Part shown: one piece after another, positions 8,279 to 17,207 of the stretch
Numbering within the stretch: the stretch's first letter is position 1
Layout: every line of letters begins with the position of its first letter
Origin: Bryobacteraceae bacterium
GTDB taxonomy: Bacteria; Acidobacteriota; Terriglobia; Bryobacterales; Bryobacteraceae
Direction: 5' to 3'
NCBI GenBank assembly: GCA_025056865.1
Contig: JANWVO010000028.1
Location: 1-54,262 of the forward strand
DNA: 54,262 bases
Notes under the pieces: generated by a model
What the model saw: the letters and a program-made list of their open reading frames with translations, nothing else
What the model was told of the DNA's origin: nothing
Databases searched by the model: none
Program-made: the position numbers and the translations under genes

Positions 8279-9625
8279 ATGGGAGTAGACTGGTCGCCGG
8301 ATTCCTGGCGGAAATTCCCGGCGCTCCAGCAGCCGGAATACCCCGATCCGGAGGCGCTTCAGAAGGTTCTCAGCGAGCTCGCGGCCCTGCCCCCGCTCGT
8401 CACAAGCTGGGAAATCGTCGCCCTCAAGGAACGCTTCGCCCAGGCTGCCGCCGGGCGCTGCTTCGTGCTCCAGGGCGGCGACTGCGCCGAACGGTTCGCC
8501 GACTGCAACTCGCGCCGCATCGCCAACCAGCTCAAGGTCCTCATCCAGATGAGCCTCGTGCTCGTCCAGGGCACCGGCAAGCCCGTCGTCCGCGTCGGCC
8601 GCTTCGCCGGCCAGTACGCCAAGCCGCGCTCGGCCGACTTCGAGGAAATCAACGGACACCGCCTCCCCGCCTACCGCGGCGACCTCGTCAACCGGCCCGA
8701 GCCCACCCTCGAGGCGCGCACCCCCGACCCCTCGCTCCTGCTCCGCGGCTACGAGCGCGCCGCCCTCACCCTCAACTTCATCCGCGCCCTCGTCAAGGGC
8801 GGCTTCGCCGACCTCCACCACCCCGAATACTGGGACCTCGACTGGACGCAGCACTCGCCGCAGGCCGAAGAATACCGCCGCATGCTCCGCTCCATCACCG
8901 AGAGCCTGCGCTTCATGGAAAACATCCTCGGCGCCAGCGCCGCCGGCAGCGACCGCATCGACTTCTACACCTCCCACGAGGCCCTGCTGCTGCCCTACGA
9001 ACAGGCGCAGACGCGGCGCGTGCCGCACCGCCCCGGCTGGTTCAACCTCTCCACCCACTTCCCCTGGGTCGGCATCCGCACCGCCTCGCCCGACGGAGCC
9101 CACATCGAATACATGCGCGGCATCTCCAACCCCGTCGGCGTCAAGATCGGCCCCAGCCTCAGCCTCGACGACATCCTCCGCATCGCCGAAAAGCTCAACC
9201 CCGGCAACGAGCCCGGCCGCCTCGTCTTCATCCACCGCTACGGCGCCGCCCGCATCGCCAATGAGCTGCCCCCCGTCATCGAAGCCCTCCGCCGCGAGGG
9301 CCGCACCGTGCTCTGGATCTGCGACCCCATGCACGGCAACACCCGCCGCACCGTCAACGGCTTCAAGACGCGCAGCTTCGACGACATCGAAAGCGAGCTC
9401 AGCCAGGCCCTCGACATCCACAAGCAGTGCGGCTCCATCCTCGGCGGCATGCACGTCGAGCTCACCGGCGAAAACGTCACCGAATGCACCGGCGGCGCGC
9501 GCGGGCTCTGCGAAGAGGACCTCGCCCGCGCCTACGAAAGCGAGGTCGATCCGCGCCTCAACTACGAGCAGGCGCTCGAACTCGCCCTTCTGGTGGCGCG
9601 GCGATGGAAAACCAACGGCCGCTGA
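8279..9625 (+). CDS. Class II 3-deoxy-7-phosphoheptulonate (DAHP) synthase
   Basis: This enzyme catalyses the first step of the shikimate pathway, condensing phosphoenolpyruvate with erythrose 4-phosphate. The roughly 448-residue protein shows the class II (plant/Mycobacterium-like) blocks: RCFVLQGGDCAERF, KPVVRVGRFAGQYAKPRS, DFYTSHEALLLPYE, NPVGVKIGP and CDPMHGNT. Most class II proteins begin close to W.PDSWR.KPALQQP, so the ATG giving MGVDWSPDSW is preferred. An in-frame ATG at 8261 is possible but leaves only 9 bp to the divergent gene. TACAAT at 8257-8262 could serve as a -10 box if the later start is right. The last 22 bases overlap the next gene. Confidence 0.9.
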   Translation: MGVDWSPDSWRKFPALQQPEYPDPEALQKVLSELAALPPLVTSWEIVALKERFAQAAAGRCFVLQGGDCAERFADCNSRRIANQLKVLIQMSLVLVQGTGKPVVRVGRFAGQYAKPRSADFEEINGHRLPAYRGDLVNRPEPTLEARTPDPSLLLRGYERAALTLNFIRALVKGGFADLHHPEYWDLDWTQHSPQAEEYRRMLRSITESLRFMENILGASAAGSDRIDFYTSHEALLLPYEQAQTRRVPHRPGWFNLSTHFPWVGIRTASPDGAHIEYMRGISNPVGVKIGPSLSLDDILRIAEKLNPGNEPGRLVFIHRYGAARIANELPPVIEALRREGRTVLWICDPMHGNTRRTVNGFKTRSFDDIESELSQALDIHKQCGSILGGMHVELTGENVTECTGGARGLCEEDLARAYESEVDPRLNYEQALELALLVARRWKTNGR

Positions 9626-10074
9626 AGCCGGGCGCGCCCCGCCCCGGATATCATGTTGGCGTGCTGCTGCCTCTGCTGATCGCGGCTGCCGCCCTCTCCG
9701 ACCAGACCGCGGCCCCCTCCTGCGCGCTCGCGCAGTGGGCCATGGGCCGCGCCGCCCGGCCCGAAGTGCTCGACGTCGCCGTGATGCAGGTGGAAGAGCG
9801 CGCCGCCGGGCCCGCCCGCCTCGCCTGGCAGGACCCCGACGGCGAGATCTGGCTGCGGCCCCTCGACGACGGCGAGACCGCCATCCTGCTGGTCAACCGC
9901 ACCGGCCGGCCCGTCAGCCTCGACGTCATCTGGAAGGAGCTCGGGCTCGGAGGCACCCGCGCCACCCTCCGCGTCTTCGACGTGCTGCGCCGCCGCAACC
10001 TCGGCAAGGTCCACGGCGGCTTCGCCCACCGGCTCGAGCCGGGAGCCTGCGCCCTGTTCCGGGTGGAGAAATGA
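9604..10074 (+). CDS. Stand-alone GH27 alpha-galactosidase C-terminal domain protein
   Basis: The protein is 156 residues. After a short leader with a hydrophobic segment (VLLPLLIAAAALS) the sequence aligns by eye with the end of GH27 alpha-galactosidases. PEVLDVAVMQVEERAAGPARLAW resembles the last strand and helix of the barrel, and GEIWLRPLDDGETAILLVNR to ALFRVEK resembles the C-terminal beta sandwich. No catalytic barrel is present, so enzyme activity is not expected. The start overlaps the DAHP synthase stop, and the stop overlaps the GH42 start (ATGA), so it is translated as part of a run. It is either a relic of a glycosidase or a small sugar-binding partner of the GH42 enzyme. Confidence 0.65.
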   Translation: MENQRPLKPGAPRPGYHVGVLLPLLIAAAALSDQTAAPSCALAQWAMGRAARPEVLDVAVMQVEERAAGPARLAWQDPDGEIWLRPLDDGETAILLVNRTGRPVSLDVIWKELGLGGTRATLRVFDVLRRRNLGKVHGGFAHRLEPGACALFRVEK

Positions 10075-12269
10075 AACAGAAAATCCCGCTTCTGTTCCTG
10101 CTCGCCGCCGCCGCGGCGGCGCAGCCGGACGCCGTCCTTCCCGTTTCGGTCTGGTACGGCGGCGGCAAGGCGCGCGCGCCGATGCTTGAGCCGGATCCGC
10201 GCCAGAAAAAGGAGGCCTGGCGCGAAGACCTCCGCCGCATCCGCTCGCTCGGCTTCCGCACGTTCCGCTGCTGGGTGGATTGGGCCTCGGCCGAGCCCGA
10301 GCCCGGCCGCTATGACTTCTCCACGCTCGACGTCCTGCTCGAGCTCGCCGAAGAGGAAGGGCTGCGCGTCTTCGTGCAGGTCTACATGGACTCGGCCCCG
10401 GAATGGGTGGGAAAACAGTTTCCCGACTCCCTGTTTGTTTCCTCCAACGGGCAGGCCATCCAGCCCGAATCCTCGCCGGGCTACTGCCGCGACCACCCCG
10501 GCGTGCGCCGCGCCGACACGGCCTTCTACCGCGCCCTCGCCCGAAGGGCCGCGCGCAGCCGCGCCTTCCTCGGCTTCGACCTCTGGAGCGAGCCCCACGT
10601 CATCAACTGGGCCAACCCCACCTACATCCCCAACCCCGAGTTCTGCTTCTGCCCGCACACCCGGCGGCGCTTCCGCGCCTGGCTCCAGAAGCGCTACGGC
10701 ACGCTCGAGGCGCTCAACCGCGCCTGGTACCGCCGCTACCGCTCCTGGGACGAGGTCGAGCCCAGCCGCCTGTCCACGATCCTCAGCTACGCCGACTACA
10801 TCGACTGGAAAATGTTCATCGCCGACAAGCTCGGCGAAGACCTCCGCGAGCGCTACGAAGCCGCCAAAGACGGCGCGCCACAGGCCGTCGCCACCAGCCA
10901 CGCCGCCGGCGTCGGGCTGTTCGCCTCCCCGCACTGGTGGGAGGGCCAATCCGACGACTGGATCATGGCCCGCCAGGTGGACTACTACGGCACCAGCTTC
11001 TATCCGAAGCATTCCGCCTTCGTCGACCGCGACCCCATGTGGCGCGCGGCGCTGCTCGATTTCACGCGCAGCTTCGGCTTCGCCGAAGGCCGCCGCGGCT
11101 TCGTCATCGGCGAGCTCCAGGCCGGCTTCGGCACCATCGCGCTCAACGTGAGCCCTGAGGTCACGCCCGAAGACCTCCGCATCTGGGCGTGGTCGGCGCT
11201 GGCGCGCGGCGCGCGGGGGATCCACTTCTACGCCTTCTATCCGATGAGCACGGGCTACGAGTCCGGCGGCTTCGGGCTCGTCCATCTCGACGGCACGCTC
11301 ACCGAGCGCGCGCGCGAAGCGGGCCGCTTCGCGCAGGCGGTGGCGAAGCACGAAAGGCTGTTCCTGGAGGCCCGGCCGCCCCGCGCGGAAGTGGCCATCG
11401 TCTACAATCCGCTGGCGCACTTCGTCGGCGGACGGCAGCGGCAGACGGCCTACGGCGGGCCGCAGGGCGAGGTGGCGGGCATCGAGCGCGACTCGCTGCT
11501 CGGCGTCTATAAAGCATTCTGGCCGGAAAATGTTCCGGTAGATTTCGTCCACGCCGGGGCGCTCTCGGAGGAATCGCTGGCCCAGTACCGGCTCGTCTAC
11601 CTGCCCTATCCGCCGATGCTGCCCTCGGACGCGGGCGCCGTGCTGCGCGGCTACGTCCGCGCGGGCGGCCATCTCGTGGCGGAGGCGCGCGCCGGATGGA
11701 ACACGGAAAAAGGCCGGGCCTCGGAGATCATCCCCGGCATGGGGCTGCACGAGGTGTTCGGCGCGCGCGAGTCGGCGGTGGAGACCGCGGCGGGAGGCCG
11801 CACCGTGATCCTTTTCGACGGCGGGCTGCGCGTGCCGGCTCGGTGGTTCCGCGAGGTGCTCGAGCCGCTCGGCGGGCGCGTGGTGGCGCGGTTCGAGGAC
11901 GGCGCGCCGGCGGCGGTGGAGTCGCGCTACGGCAAGGGCAGGGCGCTGCTGGTGGGCTCGTATCCGGCAGCCGCCTACCACTCGGCGCCCGCCGAGGATG
12001 CGCGGCGGTGGTTCGTCTCGCTGCTCGAATGGGCCGGCGTGCAGCCGCCGCTCGAGGCCGAAGGCGGCGTCGAGGCGCGCTGGCTGGAAGCGGGCGCCAG
12101 CCGCATCGTGTTCGTCTTCAACCATGACCGCGAGCCGAAGTCCGTGCGCCTGCGCTGGCGCGACCACCCCCGGTGGGCCATCGAGGATCTGCTCGAAGGC
12201 GGCGCGGCGCCGGCCGGGTTCTCTCTGGCGGGAAGGAGCGTGCGGGTGCTGCGGTTCACCCGGCAGTGA
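10071..12269 (+). CDS. Secreted GH42 beta-galactosidase
   Basis: The protein is 732 residues with a signal peptide (MKQKIPLLFLLAAAAAA). The GH42 barrel follows, with WVDWASAEPEPGRYDF near residue 65, the acid/base Glu in GFDLWSEPHV (near residue 172) and the nucleophile Glu in VIGELQAGFG (near residue 348). A trimerisation-like Rossmann domain (EVAIVYNPLAHF onward) and a C-terminal beta sandwich complete the family architecture. It would release terminal beta-galactosyl residues from plant or microbial oligosaccharides outside the cytoplasm. ATGA overlap with the preceding gene indicates coupled translation. The plus strand changes from C-rich to G-rich inside this gene. Confidence 0.85.
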   Translation: MKQKIPLLFLLAAAAAAQPDAVLPVSVWYGGGKARAPMLEPDPRQKKEAWREDLRRIRSLGFRTFRCWVDWASAEPEPGRYDFSTLDVLLELAEEEGLRVFVQVYMDSAPEWVGKQFPDSLFVSSNGQAIQPESSPGYCRDHPGVRRADTAFYRALARRAARSRAFLGFDLWSEPHVINWANPTYIPNPEFCFCPHTRRRFRAWLQKRYGTLEALNRAWYRRYRSWDEVEPSRLSTILSYADYIDWKMFIADKLGEDLRERYEAAKDGAPQAVATSHAAGVGLFASPHWWEGQSDDWIMARQVDYYGTSFYPKHSAFVDRDPMWRAALLDFTRSFGFAEGRRGFVIGELQAGFGTIALNVSPEVTPEDLRIWAWSALARGARGIHFYAFYPMSTGYESGGFGLVHLDGTLTERAREAGRFAQAVAKHERLFLEARPPRAEVAIVYNPLAHFVGGRQRQTAYGGPQGEVAGIERDSLLGVYKAFWPENVPVDFVHAGALSEESLAQYRLVYLPYPPMLPSDAGAVLRGYVRAGGHLVAEARAGWNTEKGRASEIIPGMGLHEVFGARESAVETAAGGRTVILFDGGLRVPARWFREVLEPLGGRVVARFEDGAPAAVESRYGKGRALLVGSYPAAAYHSAPAEDARRWFVSLLEWAGVQPPLEAEGGVEARWLEAGASRIVFVFNHDREPKSVRLRWRDHPRWAIEDLLEGGAAPAGFSLAGRSVRVLRFTRQ

Positions 12270-12290
12270 ATGCGGAGCAGGGCGCGCCCC

Positions 12291-13070
12291 TCAGCGCGAG
12301 AAGGAGCGCGTCAGGCTGACGTGCCAGTAGCGGTTGTCCGGGATGCGGTGCTGGAGGCCCCACTGCTGCCGCCACCCGGCTTCCAGTTGCGTGTTCTTCC
12401 AGGCCAGCACAACGGCGGTCTGGTAGCGGACGACGCGGTGGCCGTGCGTGGCGTAGAAGTTCCAGGAGTAAGTATGCGCCGGGCCGTGGCGGAAGGTGAT
12501 CCGGACCGGGTCCGTCCGGACGATGGGGTGGTCGATCCAGGCCTGCGTGTGCAGCAGCGAACCTTTGGGCAGGCGGCTGGCGAGCAGCGTCCACGAGTCG
12601 CTGGTGACGGTGAGGGGCAGGCGCCCGGCGCGCGCCGTATAGATCAGGTTGCCCGGGATGAGCCAATCCGTGGTGCCGGTGAGCACGGTGGGGAAATTCC
12701 AGTACTGGAGGCCGGAGCCGAGGGCGAGGCTCTGCGAGCCGCGCCGCCACACGGGCGCGCGGTAGCTGAGGCCGGCGACCGTGTTGTTGTCGCCGGTGGG
12801 CGAGTCGGTCGTGTTCCAGCCGTGCAGGTAGAGCAGGTCGCCCGGGCGGAACAGGTTGGCGATGCCGGTGGTGACGCGGTTCTGCCAGGCGGGCCCGTCG
12901 CCGAAGGTGCCGCCAAGGGTGAGTTGGAAAGTGTCGGCGAAGCCCGTCTGCACGGTGGTCACCCAACGTCGCGGCGGGCGGCTGGAGGCGATGCTATGTT
13001 CGGAGACCTGCTGGGCGGAGGCGACGGAGCAGGCCAGCGGGATCCAGAGGGCGAATGCGAGCCGGTTCAA
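12291..13070 (-). CDS. Putative outer-membrane or secreted beta-rich protein
   Basis: The family of this 259-residue protein was not recognised. It has a clear signal peptide (MNRLAFALWIPLACSVASAQ). The rest is rich in aromatic and alternating polar/hydrophobic residues (WVTTVQTGFADTFQLTLGG, ALGSGLQYWNFP, WHVSLTRSFSR), as in transmembrane beta strands. The C-terminal SLTRSFSR has a Phe close to the end, as barrels often do. It converges on the GH42 gene with 21 bp between stops. Location in the outer membrane is inferred. Confidence 0.65.
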   Translation of the reverse strand: MNRLAFALWIPLACSVASAQQVSEHSIASSRPPRRWVTTVQTGFADTFQLTLGGTFGDGPAWQNRVTTGIANLFRPGDLLYLHGWNTTDSPTGDNNTVAGLSYRAPVWRRGSQSLALGSGLQYWNFPTVLTGTTDWLIPGNLIYTARAGRLPLTVTSDSWTLLASRLPKGSLLHTQAWIDHPIVRTDPVRITFRHGPAHTYSWNFYATHGHRVVRYQTAVVLAWKNTQLEAGWRQQWGLQHRIPDNRYWHVSLTRSFSR

Positions 13071-13195
13071 CCCAGCATTTTAGCAAAGAATCAGACCTGA
13101 AACGCTCATTTCCCCGGCAGGCGGCGCGGGCCAGGCGGAAGAGGCGCTCCGTGGGGCGGGCCGGTTTTCGCTATCATGCCCGCTGAGGGGGCCTG

Positions 13196-13483
13196 ATGAG
13201 CCTGGAGCTGCAACGAATCCTGCTTTGGCTGATCCGCAAGGCGCTGCCGTGGGCGGCGATGCTGGCGGCGCTGTGGATGATCCGCGAGACGGCGTCCGCG
13301 CTGCTCGGCAGGGAATCGATGCTGGAAGTCTGGATTGCGTGGATGGGCAGCGCGCGCGTGACGCGGCTGTCGGCCATTCTTTTCGGCCTGGTGGGCGTGG
13401 CCTACGGATTGCAGCAGCGGGCGCTGCGGCGTGAGGCGGAGAAGGCGCTCGGTGAGGCGCTGAAAGAGAGGCGGCAGGGATGA
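13196..13483 (+). CDS. Small two-helix membrane protein
   Basis: The family of this 95-residue protein was not recognised. Two hydrophobic segments are visible, at about residues 15-36 (ALPWAAMLAALWMI region) and 55-73 (TRLSAILFGLVGVAYGL). They are followed by a charged, probably helical tail (REAEKALGEALKERRQG). Its stop overlaps the start of the next gene (ATGA, 13480-13483), so the two are probably one translational unit and may form a complex. Confidence 0.6.
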   Translation: MSLELQRILLWLIRKALPWAAMLAALWMIRETASALLGRESMLEVWIAWMGSARVTRLSAILFGLVGVAYGLQQRALRREAEKALGEALKERRQG

Positions 13484-13890
13484 ACGAGTGGGGCGCGACG
13501 GCGGTCAGTTTCACGCTGCTGTCGTGGGTGCTGCTGGGGTGGGCGCTCTTCGAGCTGTGGCCGGAGCTGCGCGCCGGCAAGCTGCGGCTGCGGCTGAGAA
13601 GAATGCAGCTCGAGACGCCGTGGGAACAGAACAGCGCGGAAATGTTCGCGCGGCTCGAGGCGGCGGCGCGCCACGCGGAGGAGATTCGCTGGCTGCCGCT
13701 GCTGCTGTCGGCCGAGCGCGAGCTGACGCACCCTCTGGAGGAGCAGGCAGCCTGGGAGATGGCGCGGCATGCGGCGTGGGGCGCCCCTTGGCTCTGGCCG
13801 GCGCTGTGGAGCGCGGCGGGGCGGCGCCGGTGGATGCGGCGGGCGCTGGGGCTGGCGGAAACGCTGCGGCGGGCGCAGGATTCCATGTAA
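13480..13890 (+). CDS. Small membrane-anchored helical protein
   Basis: The family of this 136-residue protein was not recognised. One N-terminal transmembrane segment (AVSFTLLSWVLLGWALFELW) precedes a long, charged helical region (KLRLRLRRMQLETPWEQNSAEMF) likely to be cytoplasmic. It ends in a Trp-rich amphipathic stretch. Translation is coupled to the preceding two-helix protein, and the pair forms a short operon with no neighbour that suggests a task. Confidence 0.55.
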   Translation: MNEWGATAVSFTLLSWVLLGWALFELWPELRAGKLRLRLRRMQLETPWEQNSAEMFARLEAAARHAEEIRWLPLLLSAERELTHPLEEQAAWEMARHAAWGAPWLWPALWSAAGRRRWMRRALGLAETLRRAQDSM

Positions 13891-13935
13891 GGCTGCCGCA
13901 GCGGAGGCGCGGCGGGCATCCGCGGGTAGAGGCAG

Positions 13936-15321
13936 TCAGCGGGAGGCCGCGGGGGAGGCGGTTTCCACGCGAGCCGTGGAGGCGGGAATAGAGACCGGGA
14001 TTTCGAACAGGGCGTCGACGGCGACGCGCACGGCTCCGCGCAGGGCGGGCAGGAACGTCCAACGGGTGGCCGCCTCAAGCAGCGGCGCGTTCAGATCGTC
14101 GTCCGGACTGTCGAGGATGCGCAGGTCGGAAAGAAACCCGTCGGCGTTGATCACAGCGGCAAGCCGGAGGGTGCCGCGAATCGGGCGCGGGGAGCGGGAG
14201 CCGGGGCCGAAGGGATCGGTCTGGCGGAAGGGGACGGGGGCGTGCATGGCCTGCCCGCCGGCGGCGGTCTGGCCGCGCTCGGCGAACCACAGCAGGATGT
14301 CGCCGGTGTAGTGGCGCGGGTTGGGCTTCTCGAGGAATGTCAGATAGACCGTGCGGTCGCCAAAGAGCTTCTGCGCGATTTCAGGCACCATGGCGAGCCG
14401 GACGGGGACCGAGACCGCATTGCGGCGCTGCTCGATTTCGGCGCGCGTGAACACCACGGTCTGGGGCGCGAAGACGGGCTTGCCGGCTACGCCTGCGGAA
14501 GATCCGCCGCCGCTGGCGATCAGCTCCACGCCCGAGGCGGGCGACGGGTTGAGGGCTCCGCCGGCAGGACTGCCGCCGTTCGGACCGGCGGAGACGGAAG
14601 CAGGGCGCTGGCCCTCCGGCAACGCGGGCAGGGCGGAGGGCATGGGCCGCGTGCCGGCGACGATGGCGGTGAGCTGGCCGAGAGCCGTGGGGTTGGGCAG
14701 CGCTTCCACTGGCGCTTCCGCAAGCTCCACCGGCCGGGGCTTGCGGGGCGCCGGGGCGGGCGGAGGCGTGAAGGCGCGCACGGGGCGCTTCGGCGGGGCC
14801 GGGGCAGGGGGCTCCTGCACGGGCGGCGCCGGCGGCGGCTCGGGCGGAGGCGGCTGGGGCGGCGGCGGTTGGGGCGGCGGCGTCTGGAAAACGGCAAGGT
14901 TTGGCGAAGGAATGGGTTCGGGGAGCTGCTTTGGATGGGTGGGACGGTAGATCAGTTGATCTATGGCACTCGCGTCGGGAACCGAGGCCTGAAGGGAGAC
15001 TTCCCGGGAGCTCTGGCGGGGTCTTGGTGGCGAGGACCTGCGCACGCGTCCGACAGAAATGTCCGGGATCTGCGTTTCCAGCCGATACCAGACAATCTTG
15101 CGATCCGACCTCGGGGCAGGCAGGACCCTGTGTTGCTCGACGCTGAAAACCCGGGGGCCAACCGCAGGCACCTGTAAAAGCCCCCAGACCAGCGCAGCGT
15201 GGACGGCGAAGGAGAAGACAAGAGAAGGGAAGCCCGGAGAGGCCGCAGTGTTCAAGAGGGAAGAGCCGAGCAGCGGGCGCTTGCCGGCGTTATCCAAATC
15301 CGAAGGAGGCGGCCACAACAC
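13936..15321 (-). CDS. TonB-family protein with proline-rich linker
   Basis: The protein is about 461 residues. The start is set at a GTG with an upstream GAGGAAGG-like ribosome site. A transmembrane segment (FPSLVFSFAVHAALVWGLL) follows a short cytoplasmic tail. A long periplasm-spanning linker contains repeated PPPPQP/PEPP blocks. A C-terminal TonB-like domain contains GTLRLAAVINADGFLSDLRI and ATRWTFLPALRGAVRVAV. This is the layout of an energy transducer, but neither ExbB/ExbD nor a TonB-dependent receptor is next to it. Many acidobacterial TonB-like proteins of this form have no known receptor. An upstream in-frame ATG at 15438 would add an unlikely leader. Confidence 0.7.
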   Translation of the reverse strand: MLWPPPSDLDNAGKRPLLGSSLLNTAASPGFPSLVFSFAVHAALVWGLLQVPAVGPRVFSVEQHRVLPAPRSDRKIVWYRLETQIPDISVGRVRRSSPPRPRQSSREVSLQASVPDASAIDQLIYRPTHPKQLPEPIPSPNLAVFQTPPPQPPPPQPPPPEPPPAPPVQEPPAPAPPKRPVRAFTPPPAPAPRKPRPVELAEAPVEALPNPTALGQLTAIVAGTRPMPSALPALPEGQRPASVSAGPNGGSPAGGALNPSPASGVELIASGGGSSAGVAGKPVFAPQTVVFTRAEIEQRRNAVSVPVRLAMVPEIAQKLFGDRTVYLTFLEKPNPRHYTGDILLWFAERGQTAAGGQAMHAPVPFRQTDPFGPGSRSPRPIRGTLRLAAVINADGFLSDLRILDSPDDDLNAPLLEAATRWTFLPALRGAVRVAVDALFEIPVSIPASTARVETASPAASR

Positions 15322-16756
15322 GCAATTATATCCTTCCTCTGGCTCCCGGAGAAATGGTCGCGCAGGTGTCCCGGCCCGCTTGCTCCCAACAAGGCGGGAG
15401 CACGCGGAGAAGGAATTGCCACTTCTCCCGGGCCACACGGCGCGACCATCCTCCAGCGTCTTCTGCCGCCCGGAGGTTTGCCGGGGGATTTTGAGCGGAG
15501 TGGGGATCGCTTTTGACAGCAGGCAGACTGTGTACAGTCTGGAACTGCCATGTCCACCAATTCAGCTCAGGAACGAGCTTAGGGAACGTACGCTCTTCGG
15601 GAAGGGAGCGCGAGAGCAGATGGGGCAGAGGGAAGTGGAGCGGGCCACCTGGAGCTGCTGGGGCTGGGACGGAGCGCGCGAGTGCACAGGCAAACGACAT
15701 GCGAAAGGCAGACATGACGGCCGTCCTGCGCGGGAGAGGAACTCTGTGGACGCCGAGCGGGTGGGCGATTCCTGGTCTGGCCGCGACAAAGGCACGGGTG
15801 TAAGCACAGAGCACAGAGACCGAGGCAGCGGGAGTGAATTCGCGATTGCATCACCCACGGGCCCGGCAGATGCCGTGGCAGAGGGGCCGGGAAAACGGAA
15901 AGGGCTGGCAACAAGGGTTGAACAGAGTCGGCATGGGTACGACCCCGGGGGATGATGCGGAGATGGGCCGGGGTGTGTTCCCTTGTGTGGACACCTGGGG
16001 CCGCTTGAGACGGATTCGGTCAATGAGGGCGCGAAGCAAGGGAGGCTCGCCACGCAACTCGGGGGAGGGGATGTTGGGGGGCGTGGTGGTCCTGGTCGAG
16101 AAATGACAGCGGCCGAGAGAAAATGTCGGCCCTCGAGGCGGGTCGAGAAGCTCGCCGCAAACGGCAAGAGCCTTTTGCGGCGCTTTCCCGGGGCCTGTGG
16201 GGGCAGGGGACGGCGTGGTCGCGCGTGGTTTGCCGACAGCGAGAAGCGGTGAACTTGGCGGGGGCAACTGACGGGACAAGAGGCACTTGCAGTGACAACC
16301 CTTTGGCAAATGACCGGATCAGCGAGCACTCAGGTGCGGTGGATGCAAACAGCTTACGCAGGGATTTGCCAGGTCATCGGGGGCTTGCAGGGTTGGAGGG
16401 GTGCCGATGGAGCTGCAATTGGCCTTCGTTTGGCGTTATCTCGCGATCACGGCCGGCGTGGGGATTTCAGAAGGGATGGCGAAGGCAGCCGCTGAGGGAC
16501 TTTGGCAGGTGGTCAGGGTATGGTGGGCCCGAAGTAGGCAGAAGGCAACAGTTTGTCCGGGAAGTTTCCTGGTTCGGACCAGCCGGCCCTTCGGAGTGGG
16601 CCGTGGTTGCGGCTAGATGAATGAGCCGTGCCGTTGCAGCGCACCGAAGGTTGCAGTCAAGGGCCTGGCGGTGGGCGAGGCGTTTGGATCAAGCCAGACC
16701 AAGTGCGGGCGGACGCGGCAAAGCTTCCCCGGAAGGCCGACCAAGCCGGTGCCAAT
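15322..16756. other. 1.4-kb stretch without a credible gene
   Basis: Open frames exist on both strands, but the peptides they give are low-complexity, rich in Arg, Ser and Pro, and match no family I know. The plus strand is purine-rich (long GGGAGG/GAGAA runs). It holds a palindrome at 15524-15541 and otherwise nothing I can name. It lies downstream, on the minus strand, of the NusG-like gene and the small gene at 16757-17194. It could be a decayed gene, a long untranslated transcript or spacer. Confidence 0.5.
15524..15541. promoter_or_regulatory. Operator-like palindrome CAGACTG-TGTA-CAGTCTG
   Basis: There are two perfect 7-bp arms around a 4-bp centre. A TTGACA hexamer stands just upstream at 15512-15517. 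No gene begins close by on the plus strand; only a 10-codon frame starts at 15550. On the minus strand the TonB-like gene begins 200 bp away. The symmetry suits a dimeric repressor, but the regulator is unknown. Confidence 0.35.
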
Positions 16757-17194
16757 TCAGATGGGCGGCTGGAGATCTTTGCGCCGAGCGGCGATGTGGG
16801 AAGCGGGTTCCGGCAGTGCTGGGGGTTGGCTGCGAAGGCCAACGTGGGCTGCCAAGGAAAGGAGACTGTCCGTGGTGGCCGGCGCTGGGCAAAGCAGAAA
16901 GCCCGCCTGATGGCAGAATTCTGCAAGCTGTTCAAGGGCAGGGTTCCAGTCCGCGCCGCTTTCATGGGCGCGGAAGAGCGCGTCGCTGAGGGCACGGGCG
17001 TCAGCGCGGGAGACTTCCTGGCCTTCGGCTGGCTCGTACTGGCCGCGCCAGGCCAACGGTGTGCCGTCCCAACGGACTGGTGGGGGCAAGGTGCCGGCGG
17101 GGCGCCATCCATGGGAGGAAGCCAGAGCGAGGGCCTGATTCCAGAGCATTGGGTGGATGAAAAGTCCTCTGCCGTCGGGGTGGAGCAGTGTCAT
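16757..17194 (-). CDS. Hypothetical protein downstream of the NusG-like gene
   Basis: This is a 145-residue soluble protein. It begins MTLLHPDGRGLFIHPMLWNQ, continues LALASSHGWRPAGTLPPP and then has SRADARALSDALFRA. I have seen this general pattern in unnamed bacterial proteins of similar length but cannot give a function. The ATG has a good GGAGG site 7 nt upstream (17202-17206). A perfect 10-bp inverted repeat lies in its leader. It follows the antiterminator gene on the same strand by 95 bp and may be read with it. Confidence 0.6.
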   Translation of the reverse strand: MTLLHPDGRGLFIHPMLWNQALALASSHGWRPAGTLPPPVRWDGTPLAWRGQYEPAEGQEVSRADARALSDALFRAHESGADWNPALEQLAEFCHQAGFLLCPAPATTDSLLSLAAHVGLRSQPPALPEPASHIAARRKDLQPPI

Positions 17195-17207
17195 CCATTA
17201 ACCTCCG

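Noticed and set aside
2339-9625. A 2428-codon plus-strand open frame
   Set aside because: It runs antisense through MFS, AKR and patatin genes. Only its last 448 codons (DAHP synthase) are real. Stops are rare at this GC content.
15562-16329. 255-codon minus-strand frame in the gene-poor stretch
   Set aside because: Ser/Pro/Arg-rich low-complexity peptide with no family pattern, no ribosome site and overlapping equally long frames on the other strand.
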